Source: Aulosira sp. FACHB-615 (lineage in GTDB: Bacteria; Cyanobacteriota; Cyanobacteriia; Cyanobacteriales; Nostocaceae). From it: a stretch of 64,000 bases of DNA. Both the position numbers and the translations under genes were made by a program. The stretch lies in NCBI RefSeq assembly GCF_014698045.1, contig NZ_JACJSE010000012.1:124001-188000 (forward strand). Direction: 5' to 3'. Positions 45,742-55,809 of this stretch are shown in pieces; positions within the stretch are counted from its first letter, which is position 1; the number at the start of each line of letters is the position of its first letter. The notes beneath the pieces were generated by a model, which saw only the letters and a program-made list of their open reading frames with translations, had not been told where the DNA came from and ran no database searches.

Positions 45742-47127
45742 ATATTTAGTAGTGCTGAGTGCTGAGTGCTGAGTTAAATATTTTCCCCCTGCCTTCTGCC
45801 CCTGGTTGGTGAGCGTAGCCGAACCACTGCCCCCTGCCTCCTTTCAACTACGTATAAACACTAGCTTCCAAATTTGGAGGCGAAAAGTTGAGTGTTTATA
45901 CGATTTTAACTCGTATAAATACTATGCTACTTGGTTAAAAATGTTTGGGCTTTTGGAAGATATATCAGTATGAATATAAGATTTTCTTTTAACCAAGACT
46001 TTTTAAAATTAATTTATCTCATAACTTAATCATTAGTTACTTTTTGATTACAGATTCTGTTTTTAACTTGGGAATACTAGGTCAGTGGATAGATGACAGG
46101 ATGGCTACTGCGATCGTAAATCTTTTAACCTTTCTCAACTAGTCTTTTGTGTTCAACTATCCGGATTTTTCCGCTAAAAAAAGAAGAGAATTAATAGGGT
46201 TAAGTAAACGGGCAAATTTCTGTGAAAACTCAGTTTTATACATATATAAATTTTATATGCACTTAATTTGGACGACCTTAAAACCTATTTTTTACACTTC
46301 TGATTGATTGTTTTCTCAGCAATTGGTGTTCTAAAAGCCAGCATTAGCAAAGAAAACAAAGTTAGTCTCAAAACACTAGCATCCCAATTAAACACACTAA
46401 AAGAAACAATTTACTTAGTTAATCAAAGGCAGGTACAAAGAAAAACAGAATACAAGTAATACATCCCAGTACTGACTGGCTAACTAAAATTCATCTGTAA
46501 ATGAGCCTTCTCACCAAGATGATTCCCTAAACAACAAATTAAAGTCACTTCTTATTTGAATGTAATTACCCTTGAGTGTCCGCACTCAAAAATCTGGCAG
46601 CTTGCTAGATATCACTCTCCAAAGGATTGTTTCATTCAAAAGCTTTGACTCAAGATTTATCGACACTTACGGCAATACTGTCTGCGAGCATAGACCAAAA
46701 ATTAGCTAAATGCAGTCGCTAGTAAATGTCAATCAAGGCCAAACCCCTATTGTACAGTATTCCATTGATTTTTGAATAATGAAGGCAGTAATGTTAGTCA
46801 ATTTCTTCGATGAACGCGGTAGTGGTAGATAGAACGAGTGTACAATCCCCCCTCGACTATCGATACATTTTTATCATCTCATCATGATGTGAGGCTAATT
46901 TTGGATGGGACAGTTGTCCTTGTAGTTCATTTATGTAGAACCGCATCCAGAAAATTTTCTCACAACCTACAGCAATGAATTATGAATTCTGAGCGGCAAA
47001 TTTTGCCGCTCAAACTTCTTTTGGGTGGGATTCTCTACACAACTTTTGCCTACCCAATTTTTTTTGCTTTGATGGTGCATAATCACGGATAATTGTATAG
47101 TCTAATCCACAAATCTAAATAATTTAT
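45742..47127. other. Long non-coding region
   Basis: 1386 bases without a credible gene. Bases 45751-45775 are GTGCTGA heptamers. Bases 45785-45842 are a CCCCCTGCC tract with a GGTTGGTGAGCGTAGCCGAACC hairpin. The middle is unique A+T-rich sequence. A clear terminator-like hairpin is at 46991-47011. The last 500 bases could hold a small RNA reading rightward to that hairpin, but no known RNA was recognised. Confidence 0.5.
46991..47011. terminator. Hairpin in long gap
   Basis: GAGCGGCAAA pairs perfectly with TTTGCCGCTC around a one-base centre, followed on the plus strand by AAACTTCTTTT. It lies in a region with no gene ending nearby on the plus strand, so it may end an unannotated transcript. 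Confidence 0.55.
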
Positions 47128-47583
47128 CTAGATTTTAGCAATTAACTCGCTGATGTTGCAATGTAATCCTGTAATATCAGCTTGACGAGTACCATTGTCG
47201 CCGTAGCTTAAACGCACACACAGATAACTCTCTGGCTGGTAAGGCATTCTCTCTGCCCACTCTATCGCTACAATTCCAGGTTCTATTTCGATTCCTTCCC
47301 AATAGCTTTCTAAGTTTAAACCTGTCACCTCTGATGGTTCTAAGCGATATAAGTCGAGGTGATAAAGGGGTATACGCCCTTGAGTGTATTCATTAATCAA
47401 AGTAAAAGTGGGGCTGACAATAGATTCGGTAATTCCTAAACCTTGACCAATGCCTTGTACCAAGGTAGTTTTACCTGCACCTAAGTCGCCTTCTAGTAAA
47501 ATGACAGTACCAGGAGTCAAAGTTTGACCTAGTTTGATACCTAAATTCAGAGTCGCTTGGACATCTGCAAGAGAAATTTTCAT
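47128..47583 (-). CDS. tsaE: tRNA threonylcarbamoyladenosine biosynthesis ATPase TsaE
   Basis: 151 residues, standard length. The P-loop EGDLGAGKTTLV is at about 30-41, and the SPTFTLINEY and HLDLYRL segments plus a VAIEWAERMP Walker-B-like box complete the family signature. TsaE is the ATPase of the complex that makes t6A37 in tRNAs reading ANN codons. It lies 59 bp downstream of the YvcK-like gene on the same strand; the spacer is made of TCATTAG-type heptamers. Confidence 0.93.
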   Translation of the reverse strand: MKISLADVQATLNLGIKLGQTLTPGTVILLEGDLGAGKTTLVQGIGQGLGITESIVSPTFTLINEYTQGRIPLYHLDLYRLEPSEVTGLNLESYWEGIEIEPGIVAIEWAERMPYQPESYLCVRLSYGDNGTRQADITGLHCNISELIAKI

Positions 47584-47642
47584 TGTTGGTCATTGATCAT
47601 TGGTCATTAGTCATTAGTGTATACATGACTAATGACTAATTC

Positions 47643-49013
47643 TTACTTGCCATGATGAGCGCCACTGTACCAGCGTAACAAGACTTTTGCGAGTTTTTGG
47701 GGATTATGACGGACAACACCAGTTTCATCTTCATACAATACATTTGCTAAAACAACTCGTCGCCCTAGTAACGATACATCTTCTCTGTCGAGGAAAACTG
47801 GATGAGAATTTTGTTGGGCATAACGGATGAGAGATTGGGGAGAAGGAGATTTTTTGTGTACCATAACAGCATCAAATAATCGCCTTTGACCACAGGCTGC
47901 ATCAATAGCTTTGATATGGTCAGCAACAGTATAGCCCTCAGTTTCTCCTGGTTGGGTCATAATATTGCAGATGTAGATGCGAGGGGCTTTGGAGGAGGCG
48001 ATCGCATTGGCAATTTCTGGTACTAGTAAATTAGGAATCAAGCTGGTATACAGGCTACCCGGCCCAATAATAATATAGTCAGCTTCTTTAATTGCTTTAA
48101 TCGCTGCGGGTAAGGCTGGTGGATTAGCAGGTGTGCAACCAATTTTGACAATTTTACCACCAGCTTTAGGAATATTCGATTCTCCTTCAATGCGGCGGCC
48201 ATCGGCTAATTCTGCCCACAGACGCACATCGGTGAGAGTTGCTGGCAAAACTTGTCCCCGCACCGCCAAGACTTTAGAACTTGCCGCCACAGCACGTTCT
48301 AAATCACCAGTAATCTCACTCATGGCAGTTAAGAATAAGTTACCAAAACTATGCCCCGTCAAGCCATCGCCAGCCCGAAAGCGGTATTGAAACAATTCTG
48401 TTAACAGCTTTTCTTCATCTGCTAAGGCTGCTAAACAATTGCGAATATCTCCCGGTGGTAGCACACCAAATTCTTGACGCAACCGCCCAGAAGAACCACC
48501 ATCATCAGCAACCGTGACGATCGCACTAATATTAGCACTATAAGTTTTTAACCCCCGCAACAAAGTCGAAAGTCCGGTACCACCGCCAATAACCACAATT
48601 TTCGGCCCGCGATACAAGCGGCGATGGGCTAACAAAACATCAATGAGTTCTGTTTCACCTTGTTGTTTGAAAGCCGCAGTAATGGAACCCACAGTGCGAG
48701 TTTGTCCCCAAAGCAGCAACAGTAAGCCGCACAGTAGCACCAAAGGGCCACTGATATAGTTGGGTAGGATGTTGGTAATTACTCCCAGAAAACTCCTCAA
48801 CAACTCCAACAGCCAAAAAATCGGGGTCAACTTCACCCATATAGCTAACCCCAAACTCGCCAAAAATACACCGCCAACGCTAATAAGTAACCAGCGTTTT
48901 ACTGATAGTCCTGGAGATAACCACTTAAACCACTGGTTAACCCGATAAGATGTGCGGCTGCGCGACTGCTGTTGCAGGGCGTGGAGGGCTTGTCTGAGAA
49001 AACCAATTGACAT
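47643..49013 (-). CDS. YvcK/CofD-like protein (gluconeogenesis factor family)
   Basis: 456 residues. Two membrane helices precede the catalytic-like domain (about 38-60 and 72-105). From about 135 the YvcK fold is clear: IGGGTGLSTLLRGL, VADDGGSSGRLR, LPPGDIRNCLAAL, GHSFGNLFL, IGPGSLYTSLIPNL and MTQPGETEGYT. In Bacillus, YvcK binds UDP-sugars and affects morphology on gluconeogenic carbon. The N-terminal membrane anchor is the usual cyanobacterial form. It is divergent from ruvC and precedes tsaE. Confidence 0.9.
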   Translation of the reverse strand: MSIGFLRQALHALQQQSRSRTSYRVNQWFKWLSPGLSVKRWLLISVGGVFLASLGLAIWVKLTPIFWLLELLRSFLGVITNILPNYISGPLVLLCGLLLLLWGQTRTVGSITAAFKQQGETELIDVLLAHRRLYRGPKIVVIGGGTGLSTLLRGLKTYSANISAIVTVADDGGSSGRLRQEFGVLPPGDIRNCLAALADEEKLLTELFQYRFRAGDGLTGHSFGNLFLTAMSEITGDLERAVAASSKVLAVRGQVLPATLTDVRLWAELADGRRIEGESNIPKAGGKIVKIGCTPANPPALPAAIKAIKEADYIIIGPGSLYTSLIPNLLVPEIANAIASSKAPRIYICNIMTQPGETEGYTVADHIKAIDAACGQRRLFDAVMVHKKSPSPQSLIRYAQQNSHPVFLDREDVSLLGRRVVLANVLYEDETGVVRHNPQKLAKVLLRWYSGAHHGK

Positions 49014-49293
49014 ACCTGATTGAAAGCAGTGCTACAAACTAATGAATAAAGGAAAATTTACACTCCCTGGTTTTAACACCAAGTGTGTCATTATTAAGTA
49101 TTTCAGTGCTTTGAGACTGATAGCAGAAGACAGGAGATAGAGGCCAAATGTAAGCAGGAGGTAATAGTATTACTATGCCTAACATTCTGCTTTCCGAGTG
49201 TCCTAACTTCTGTGACTACAGCTAGAAAACCAGTCATCAAAGTTGCCAGTCTTCCCAGTAAAACAATACCCTGGCTTGGTCAAAGTTAGTTTA

Positions 49294-49785
49294 ATGGAAA
49301 AACGAATTTTAGGTTTAGATCCTGGATTAGCCATTTTAGGATTTGGCGTAATTACTTGCAAACAAGGCTCTAGCAAGGTACAAGACACAACGGTAGATAT
49401 GCTTGACTTTGGGGTAATTCGTACCTCGGCAGATGCAGAAATGGCACAGCGCCTGTGTACCTTGTTTGATGATTTACACACCCTGATTAGTGAATTGCAA
49501 CCAGACTTGGTTGCGATCGAAAAGCTGTTCTTCTATCGTATGTCAAGCACTATTCTTGTAGCACAAGCTCGTGGCGTTGTCATGTTAGTTTTGGGACAAC
49601 ATCGTTTGCCTTATGTAGAATTTACCCCGGCACAAATTAAACAAGCTTTAACCGGCTATGGCAATGCAGATAAATCTGATGTGCAAGCCGCAGTGGCGCG
49701 AGAGTTGAATTTAGATACAATCCCAAGACCAGACGATGCCGCAGATGCTTTAGCAGTAGCTTTAACAGCATCTTTTCAGTTGTAA
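49294..49785 (+). CDS. ruvC: Holliday junction resolvase RuvC
   Basis: 163 residues from the ATG at 49294. The frame is open upstream to 49243, but the family begins right at this methionine (MEKRILGLDPGL). Catalytic acidic residues are visible: D7, the Glu of AIEKLFF (about 68), and the Asp pair of RPDDAADA near the C-terminus. It cuts four-way junctions made by recombination. It is divergent from the YvcK gene; ruvA and ruvB are not adjacent. Confidence 0.93.
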   Translation: MEKRILGLDPGLAILGFGVITCKQGSSKVQDTTVDMLDFGVIRTSADAEMAQRLCTLFDDLHTLISELQPDLVAIEKLFFYRMSSTILVAQARGVVMLVLGQHRLPYVEFTPAQIKQALTGYGNADKSDVQAAVARELNLDTIPRPDDAADALAVALTASFQL

Positions 49786-50081
49786 TTATTCATCACAGAG
49801 CCATCAATTATTTATTGTTGATATTGATTTATACTTCATACGGAAGCAGTGGTAGAGGCTAGGAAAATTTTTACTGAGGTAGATCATTTTCTCCTCTGCT
49901 AAGTGTATGGAAAATAAATTTTCATCTTGTAGAGTAAGACAGTGACAACTGCTGTTTACCAAAGTTCAACCAGCTAAAAGCTAGTTCCTGCCAAAATTTA
50001 TGTATGGGAAACCAACTTAAATCCTAAAGAGTCTGGTTTCAAAATAGGTAACAGCACCAGCCCCTACCAGCCCGATCACCT

Positions 50082-50687
50082 ATGCTAAAAGTTATGCACT
50101 CGGCCGCCGACTCAGCCACACCCAATTCTCAGTGGGAGGAGTTAATTAAGCTTCCAACCCCAGACACAGTTCAATGGGACAATATCAAAACTCAGTTGGA
50201 CTTGGTACTGTTGGCGCTAGAAACCTTGACTGGGATTGGTTCTGAGGCTATGCTTTCGGCGGCAGTTAACCTAAATTTAGAGTCAAGAGTGCCAGACCGC
50301 GTAGCTTTATGGCGGCTACGGCAGTCAAATCCCCTACGCAAAGGTCAAGGAGGGCGAAAAAAGCTAGATGTAGAAGAAGCGCGATCGCTTGTTTTAATCA
50401 TCTGCTATCTCGCCAAACAGCACCAAGAATTAATTCGTCGTGCTGTTGGGTTACTAGAGCAAATGGCGGAAAATAACCGGGAACCTCATCAGGCTGCTTT
50501 ACTTGGAGATTACATTGATGCTTTTTGCAACACCTACCAAGAGCGAATGGAAGAGGATGACCAAATCTCAACGGAATTACTCACCCACCTGGCACTTAAA
50601 TTGCTCGTAAACTTGTTGTTTTACAGCGCCCCTGGTGGACACCGCCGTCTCTGGCTCGCACTCATCGACCATTCCGCAAAATATTGA
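50082..50687 (+). CDS. DUF3038 family protein
   Basis: 201 residues, mostly helical, with no signal peptide or membrane segment. The region with LDLVLLALETLTGIGSEAM and the basic GQGGRKKLD segment matches the cyanobacterial DUF3038 family as I remember it. The next gene, of the DUF4335 family, starts 25 bp after its stop, and the pair is commonly found together. Function unknown. Confidence 0.8.
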   Translation: MLKVMHSAADSATPNSQWEELIKLPTPDTVQWDNIKTQLDLVLLALETLTGIGSEAMLSAAVNLNLESRVPDRVALWRLRQSNPLRKGQGGRKKLDVEEARSLVLIICYLAKQHQELIRRAVGLLEQMAENNREPHQAALLGDYIDAFCNTYQERMEEDDQISTELLTHLALKLLVNLLFYSAPGGHRRLWLALIDHSAKY

Positions 50688-50712
50688 AAACGTCTCCTTT
50701 GCAGTTTCTGCC

Positions 50713-52314
50713 ATGCCTGTATTAAATTCTGTCATTCGTCGCTACACACCCCCCACTTGCACACTCGAAGTATTGGCACAAAGTTCGCCTTTGTCCCGTT
50801 GGATGGGGAAAACTGTAATTAAGCAACTCAGCTTTGAGTTACGCATTGACGATCCACGACTACCAGAAGAACGCAGGGTTGTAATTCGGGGCGATCGCGA
50901 CCAACTCGAAGCTTTATGTGATGCCGTCACCAGCTATGTGCAGCAATTCCTCCAACAGCCGCCAGAAAGTTTTTCGCTGGGTTTTTCTGGCTTTGGCGAT
51001 GCAATTACAACATCTGATGATTCAGCCCCATCGGCTTTATCCACACAGACTTTAAAATCTTTCGCCGCCGACATTCCCAGAAGCAAAATCTATTTAGAAC
51101 CGGGCAGTTCTTTAACTCACAAATTACATCTTGGTTCTTTGTCTGGTCAAGCCTCTAGCCCGTTGGTGCAACTCAGTTTATTACAACTTTATGATTTAGC
51201 CTCAGCTTTGGATGAATACTCAGCTGATGTGATGGCTTTACCATCTCTGAATAACAATAATTCTGTTCTCCGTTTCCCGACTTGGGCTCCTATAGCCGCA
51301 GTTTTGGTTTTAAGTGTAGGTTTATTGCCAATCACTTTACAATACGCCAATTATTATCGACAAAATCAGCCGACAACGGCAAATAAAACTACTGCTCAAG
51401 AGTCTGATGTGGCTTTAGCACCTACACCACCAGCTAACTTGAGTACACCACTACCTGGACTGATATCTCCAGATAATTTACCATCACTGCCACCCATCGA
51501 CTCTACTCTGCCTCTGCCAACTTCTCGTTTGCCGGCACAACCTGTCATTCCTCCTGGGGCGGGTATTTCTTCCGCTAACTCCGCCACCTCCCTCGGTGTA
51601 CCGTCAACATCTTCCAAAACTGGGCTGAATATACCCCAAGCAAGCATTAGCACCAAGAATAATCTCCCAAGTACCACATCAACAACAATTTCTGGTCAAC
51701 AAATTGCCCTAAACCCTGCACCGTCCATTACTCAGGGTGAAATTAGCTTACCTCAAAGGCGGAGTTTACCTCCACGTCTGTCTTCTGGGGCGGATAATTT
51801 ATCATCTAGTAGTATCCCGTCAATTGTTCCGCCACCATTGGCAACTATACCCAATAACAACCGGGGCAATAATCTTTCGCCAGAGTACTCACCAACTAAT
51901 CAACAACTAGGAGACAAAATCAGTTCGTCTCTACCACCTTCAGCCGCAGAAAATAATCCATTTGTTGATAGATTGGGTGATACTCCGCAAACTGCTGCAC
52001 CTCCTAATGTGGCTACCAACAGCACAATATTTGACACAACCCAAATAGCAGAAGCTAGAAGTTTCTTTCAGAAGCGTTGGCAACCACCTGCGGGATTAAC
52101 ACAAACATTAGAATACAGCTTGACTGTGGATGTGGATGGTTCTCTAGCACGGATTTTACCTTTGAATAAACCAGCAAGAGAGTTTATTGATAATACAGGT
52201 ATACCTGCAATTGGTAAGCCTTTTGTTTCTGGTAATAAATCTGGTCAAAATATCAGGATTCGAGTTGTTTTCAGTCCTGATGGTAAAGTACAAACATTTT
52301 CGGAATCTGAATAA
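50713..52314 (+). CDS. DUF4335 family protein with one membrane helix and TonB-like tail
   Basis: 533 residues from the ATG at 50713. The longer frame from 50635 overlaps the DUF3038 gene and is disfavoured. The N-terminal domain (1-170) has the VIRRYTPPTCTLEV and RVVIRGDRDQLEAL segments of DUF4335. One membrane helix lies at about 194-214. A 230-residue Pro/Ser/Thr/Asn-rich stretch follows, then a C-terminal domain of about 85 residues (FFQKRWQPPAGL, YSLTVDVDGSLARI, IRVVFSPDGKV) resembling TonB/TolA C-terminal folds. This suggests a protein spanning the periplasm, which is inference. Confidence 0.82.
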   Translation: MPVLNSVIRRYTPPTCTLEVLAQSSPLSRWMGKTVIKQLSFELRIDDPRLPEERRVVIRGDRDQLEALCDAVTSYVQQFLQQPPESFSLGFSGFGDAITTSDDSAPSALSTQTLKSFAADIPRSKIYLEPGSSLTHKLHLGSLSGQASSPLVQLSLLQLYDLASALDEYSADVMALPSLNNNNSVLRFPTWAPIAAVLVLSVGLLPITLQYANYYRQNQPTTANKTTAQESDVALAPTPPANLSTPLPGLISPDNLPSLPPIDSTLPLPTSRLPAQPVIPPGAGISSANSATSLGVPSTSSKTGLNIPQASISTKNNLPSTTSTTISGQQIALNPAPSITQGEISLPQRRSLPPRLSSGADNLSSSSIPSIVPPPLATIPNNNRGNNLSPEYSPTNQQLGDKISSSLPPSAAENNPFVDRLGDTPQTAAPPNVATNSTIFDTTQIAEARSFFQKRWQPPAGLTQTLEYSLTVDVDGSLARILPLNKPAREFIDNTGIPAIGKPFVSGNKSGQNIRIRVVFSPDGKVQTFSESE

Positions 52315-52705
52315 TTAAATTTCCCAACTTTATGCCATTTATTTAACTGGTACAAAACTATGTACCAGTTATTCTTTTATTTAGGTACTTTTTAGTTAAC
52401 TGATTACAGTCCAGTTATCAAAGTGGTAATTTAATTGTTGTAATTGACTACACAAATTAATAATATCGCTACTATAGCAGGGTACAGGATACAGGATACA
52501 GGTTACAGAATTAAAAGTTATACCATTTTGGATTTTAGATTTTAGATTTTGGATTGAGACAGGCTTTACTGGTAAGCTTTTGGGCAATTCATTTGTCGCA
52601 ATCATTCTTCAATTTGGTATTATTTTCTGTCGAGTTTGTCTCATTTCCAAATATCCTAATTACCTTTGCTATTGCTAGAAAATTTTGAATTTATCGGGCG
52701 GAAAT
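52315..52705. other. Non-coding region with heptamer repeats
   Basis: 391 bases. It holds the terminator at 52345-52370, ACAGGAT repeats (52482-52508) and GATTTTA repeats (52528-52556). A reverse-strand ORF here (52396-52605) is made of these repeats and is discounted. Confidence 0.6.
52345..52370 (+). terminator. Terminator of the DUF3038/DUF4335 operon
   Basis: A perfect 9-bp stem (52345-52353 with 52362-52370, AACTGGTAC/GTACCAGTT) and 8-base loop, followed by ATTCTTTTATTT, 30 bp after the stop codon. Confidence 0.82.
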
Positions 52706-52990
52706 ATGCAGCAACTAAGTTCACAAAAAGATAGTACAGCTTGGATTATTCAAACATGGGCTGCTTTTATGCTTTCTGTTTCTATGACTAGCTTTGGGAT
52801 TGTGAATTTGCCCGTAGATAACTGGGTAAAAGGTTTTATGGGTATGGGTTTAGCTTTTTCTGTTGGTTCGACTTTTACCTTGGCAAAAACAACCAGAGAT
52901 TTGCACGAAGCTAAAAGATTAACAGCAAGAATTGATGAGGCAAAGGTAGAAAAATTACTATCACAACATGATTCTTTAAGTTTAAAATAA
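52706..52990 (+). CDS. YiaA/YiaB-like two-helix membrane protein
   Basis: 94 residues from the ATG at 52706; an upstream TTG at 52685 is possible but less likely. Two hydrophobic helices (about 15-36 and 45-63) in the AWIIQTWAAFMLS and FMGMGLAFSVGSTFTLAKT contexts match the YiaA/YiaB two-helix family. A charged C-terminal tail follows. Function unknown. It is followed by a terminator hairpin and then the CRISPR array. Confidence 0.78.
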   Translation: MQQLSSQKDSTAWIIQTWAAFMLSVSMTSFGIVNLPVDNWVKGFMGMGLAFSVGSTFTLAKTTRDLHEAKRLTARIDEAKVEKLLSQHDSLSLK

Positions 52991-53024
52991 TCTATCTTTT
53001 CTAGCGGGGGATTTATTGATATTT

Positions 53025-53049
53025 GAGAGGATGTTTTAAAAGTCCTCTC
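53025..53049 (+). terminator. Hairpin after the YiaA/B-like gene
   Basis: GAGAGGA (53025-53031) pairs with TCCTCTC (53043-53049), with an inner TTTTAAAA, then TTTGG. It lies about 35 bp after the stop and separates the gene from the trailing end of the CRISPR array. Confidence 0.65.
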
Positions 53050-53098
53050 TTTGGTAGCAAGACATTTTAGCTCCCCCCTAAATACCCTTTCACATCAA

Positions 53099-55438
53099 AT
53101 TTGAACCACTAATAGAGATTAGTTGAAGTTTAAACTTTTATTATGCAAATCAAATCAACTTATCAACCCGTTTCAATCCCTAATAGGGATTAGTTGAAGT
53201 TTAAACAAAATAAATCTCTACCTAAAAGCAGCGAGGGGTATGTTTCAATCCCTAATAGGGATTAGTTGAAGTTTAAACTTTTTTAACTGCAATTGGATTA
53301 TTGCTATTTGCTGGGATGTTTCAATCCCTAATAGGGATTAGTTGAAGTTTAAACATTTACCATCCGGTGATCCAATCCCATCACCTTGGTTTCAATCCCT
53401 AATAGGGATTAGTTGAAGTTTAAACCGAGGGTTTCTTGTTGATATTCAGTGTCTATGACGTTTCAATCCCTAATAGGGATTAGTTGAAGTTTAAACATTT
53501 GGAACTTAGGGCTAAGTGCTATCAATGATTTTGAAAAATTTGTTTCAATCCCTAATAGGGATTAGTTGAAGTTTAAACTAAAGTAGTTAGCATGGGTTAG
53601 TGATTAATAAATTCTGTTTCAATCCCTAATAGGGATTAGTTGAAGTTTAAACATTACGAACCAGCTAGGGGAAGCTTTCTTGATGTTTCAATCCCTAATA
53701 GGGATTAGTTGAAGTTTAAACCATAGCGATCGCATTAAACCTCAAACAATTTTTCTGTTTCAATCCCTAATAGGGATTAGTTGAAGTTTAAACGACAAGT
53801 TCTTTTCCGGTTGTTATGTCGGTCACGTTTCAATCCCTAATAGGGATTAGTTGAAGTTTAAACCTTCAGGGGATACCTTAAAGTACCTTCTCGCAACTAA
53901 AAGTTTCAATCCCTAATAGGGATTAGTTGAAGTTTAAACTTTCCTAGTGTTCCCGTGATTGGTGGTTGTGATTCTGTTTCAATCCCTAATAGGGATTAGT
54001 TGAAGTTTAAACAAACTTATGTAGCTTTAAATGGTATTAACTTATAGTTTCAATCCCTAATAGGGATTAGTTGAAGTTTAAACGTCGTCTCACCCTCAAA
54101 AATGCACTTGCTCAACTCGAACAAGTTTCAATCCCTAATAGGGATTAGTTGAAGTTTAAACGCGTGCAGCCTGCGCCCACATCTACGGCGACCCGATCGC
54201 CCGTTTCAATCCCTAATAGGGATTAGTTGAAGTTTAAACTTTGTATAATTCTCGGTTCCAAAGATGGTTTTAAAAAAGTCTTCCGTCCAATCAGTTTCAA
54301 TCCCTAATAGGGATTAGTTGAAGTTTAAACTAAAATCAAATATATTTAGCACTCTGCCATTCTTCTCGTTTCAATCCCTAATAGGGATTAGTTGAAGTTT
54401 AAACCCGCGCTTGGTGTAAACAAAACGGCAAAGATCCGAATGTTTCAATCCCTAATAGGGATTAGTTGAAGTTTAAACGCCGCTTCCAATTGCTGCTGTA
54501 ATTGATTTTTTTGCTCTGTTTCAATCCCTAATAGGGATTAGTTGAAGTTTAAACAAATCTACAATTCGCAAGCCCAAGCCAAAGCCAAGTTTCAATCCCT
54601 AATAGGGATTAGTTGAAGTTTAAACTTATAAAATACTTCTTGCGCTCCTGCTTGCGGTTTTGGTGTTTCAATCCCTAATAGGGATTAGTTGAAGTTTAAA
54701 CTTTATCACCAGTCCTTTCAACCAAGACAATGCTGTTTCAATCCCTAATAGGGATTAGTTGAAGTTTAAACATTATGCCAGGAAATACCAAATTACAAAA
54801 CTCCCAATGGTTTCAATCCCTAATAGGGATTAGTTGAAGTTTAAACTCTGCTCCCAGCGTCGCCTGGAAAAGTCTTGGTTGGCGTTTCAATCCCTAATAG
54901 GGATTAGTTGAAGTTTAAACTTTGTGAGATTGGTTAGAAAATCCATGTGCTAGTAGTTTCAATCCCTAATAGGGATTAGTTGAAGTTTAAACCTTGGCAC
55001 AATTCAAGCAGCAACCTTCCAAGGGAATTTGTTTCAATCCCTAATAGGGATTAGTTGAAGTTTAAACCGCTCAAAAAGAGGATATCCAAGCTATTCACAC
55101 GTTTCAATCCCTAATAGGGATTAGTTGAAGTTTAAACGTAAGTTGGGGGTTCTCAATTCAAATCCGAATCGCCCCGTTTCAATCCCTAATAGGGATTAGT
55201 TGAAGTTTAAACATGGATCAGACAGAAACTGAAACTACTGTAAATGATCTTTCGTTTCAATCCCTAATAGGGATTAGTTGAAGTTTAAACATAAAATAGT
55301 TCAAGGACATTTCCACCTGTATCTTGCGTTTCAATCCCTAATAGGGATTAGTTGAAGTTTAAACGTAAGCAGGGTGCGCCGGATTCATCTCGATGTCATC
55401 GGTTTCAATCCCTAATAGGGATTAGTTGAAGTTTAAAC
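53099..55438 (-). CRISPR. CRISPR array, 32 repeats of 37 nt, 31 spacers
   Basis: 31 copies of a 37-nt repeat (first complete one 53170-53206, last 55402-55438) appear identical, and one degenerate copy at 53099-53135 has five mismatches in its left half. The plus-strand repeat begins GTTTCAATCCC and ends GAAGTTTAAAC. Read on the minus strand it ends in ATTGAAAC, the usual 3' end that becomes the crRNA 5' tag. The degenerate copy at the left is then the leader-distal end, and the leader lies to the right. Spacers range from 32 to 54 nt, mostly 33-41. Adjacent genes are not cas genes, so the effector type cannot be set from the window; repeat and spacer lengths fit type III or I-D arrays in this group. 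Confidence 0.97.
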
Positions 55439-55670
55439 TGCGGGGACTGGAAAGGCAGTCTGTATTTAGTTTTCAAGGTGCGGTTTCGCGGATGGGTTGA
55501 TTTTAACATGGGGAAATATCAGTTGAGTTAACTAAAATGGCTGAAACCTAGACTGGGTAAGGTGCGCGGATGATTTTTATGAATTTTTTCTGCAAAAGCT
55601 TGCACTTCAAGGAATCTAGCTATTTTGTCAAAAGGGAGATTTTGTACACCTACCCATCCGCGCATCGAGA
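55439..55670 (-). promoter_or_regulatory. CRISPR leader region
   Basis: A+T-rich sequence to the right of the last repeat, upstream of the array in the inferred reading direction. It contains three ATCCGCG heptamers (55487-55493 and 55565-55571 on the minus strand, 55656-55662 on the plus strand) and a GCACCTTGAAAAC segment near 55469-55483. The array promoter should be here. The exact -10 was not determined. Confidence 0.65.
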
Positions 55671-55809
55671 AGAATTTTATCCCTACTTATCCTCTCTGCG
55701 ACTCTGCGCCTCTGCGTGAGAAAATTTGAGGCTAAGTATAGGGGTGTAGGAGTTTTTCACTTACACCCTCATACCCTAACTCATTTCATCTCACAAGTTC
55801 TGATGATAA
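55671..55809. repeat. Dispersed short motifs between leader and peptidase gene
   Basis: Contains CTCTGCGACTCTGCGCCTCTGCGTGAG (two related CTCTGCG units in 55685-55720) and a GGGTGTAGGAG / CTTACACCCTC foldback at 55742-55772. Both are common intergenic repeats of this genome. No gene. Confidence 0.55.

Noticed and set aside
52396..52605. 69-codon reverse ORF
   Set aside because: Made mostly of ACAGGAT and GATTTTA tandem repeats.
55138..55175. CRISPR spacer that looks like a tRNA T-arm
   Set aside because: GGGTTCTCAATTCAAATCC only loosely resembles a T-stem/loop and the spacing is wrong; no tRNA cloverleaf can be formed.
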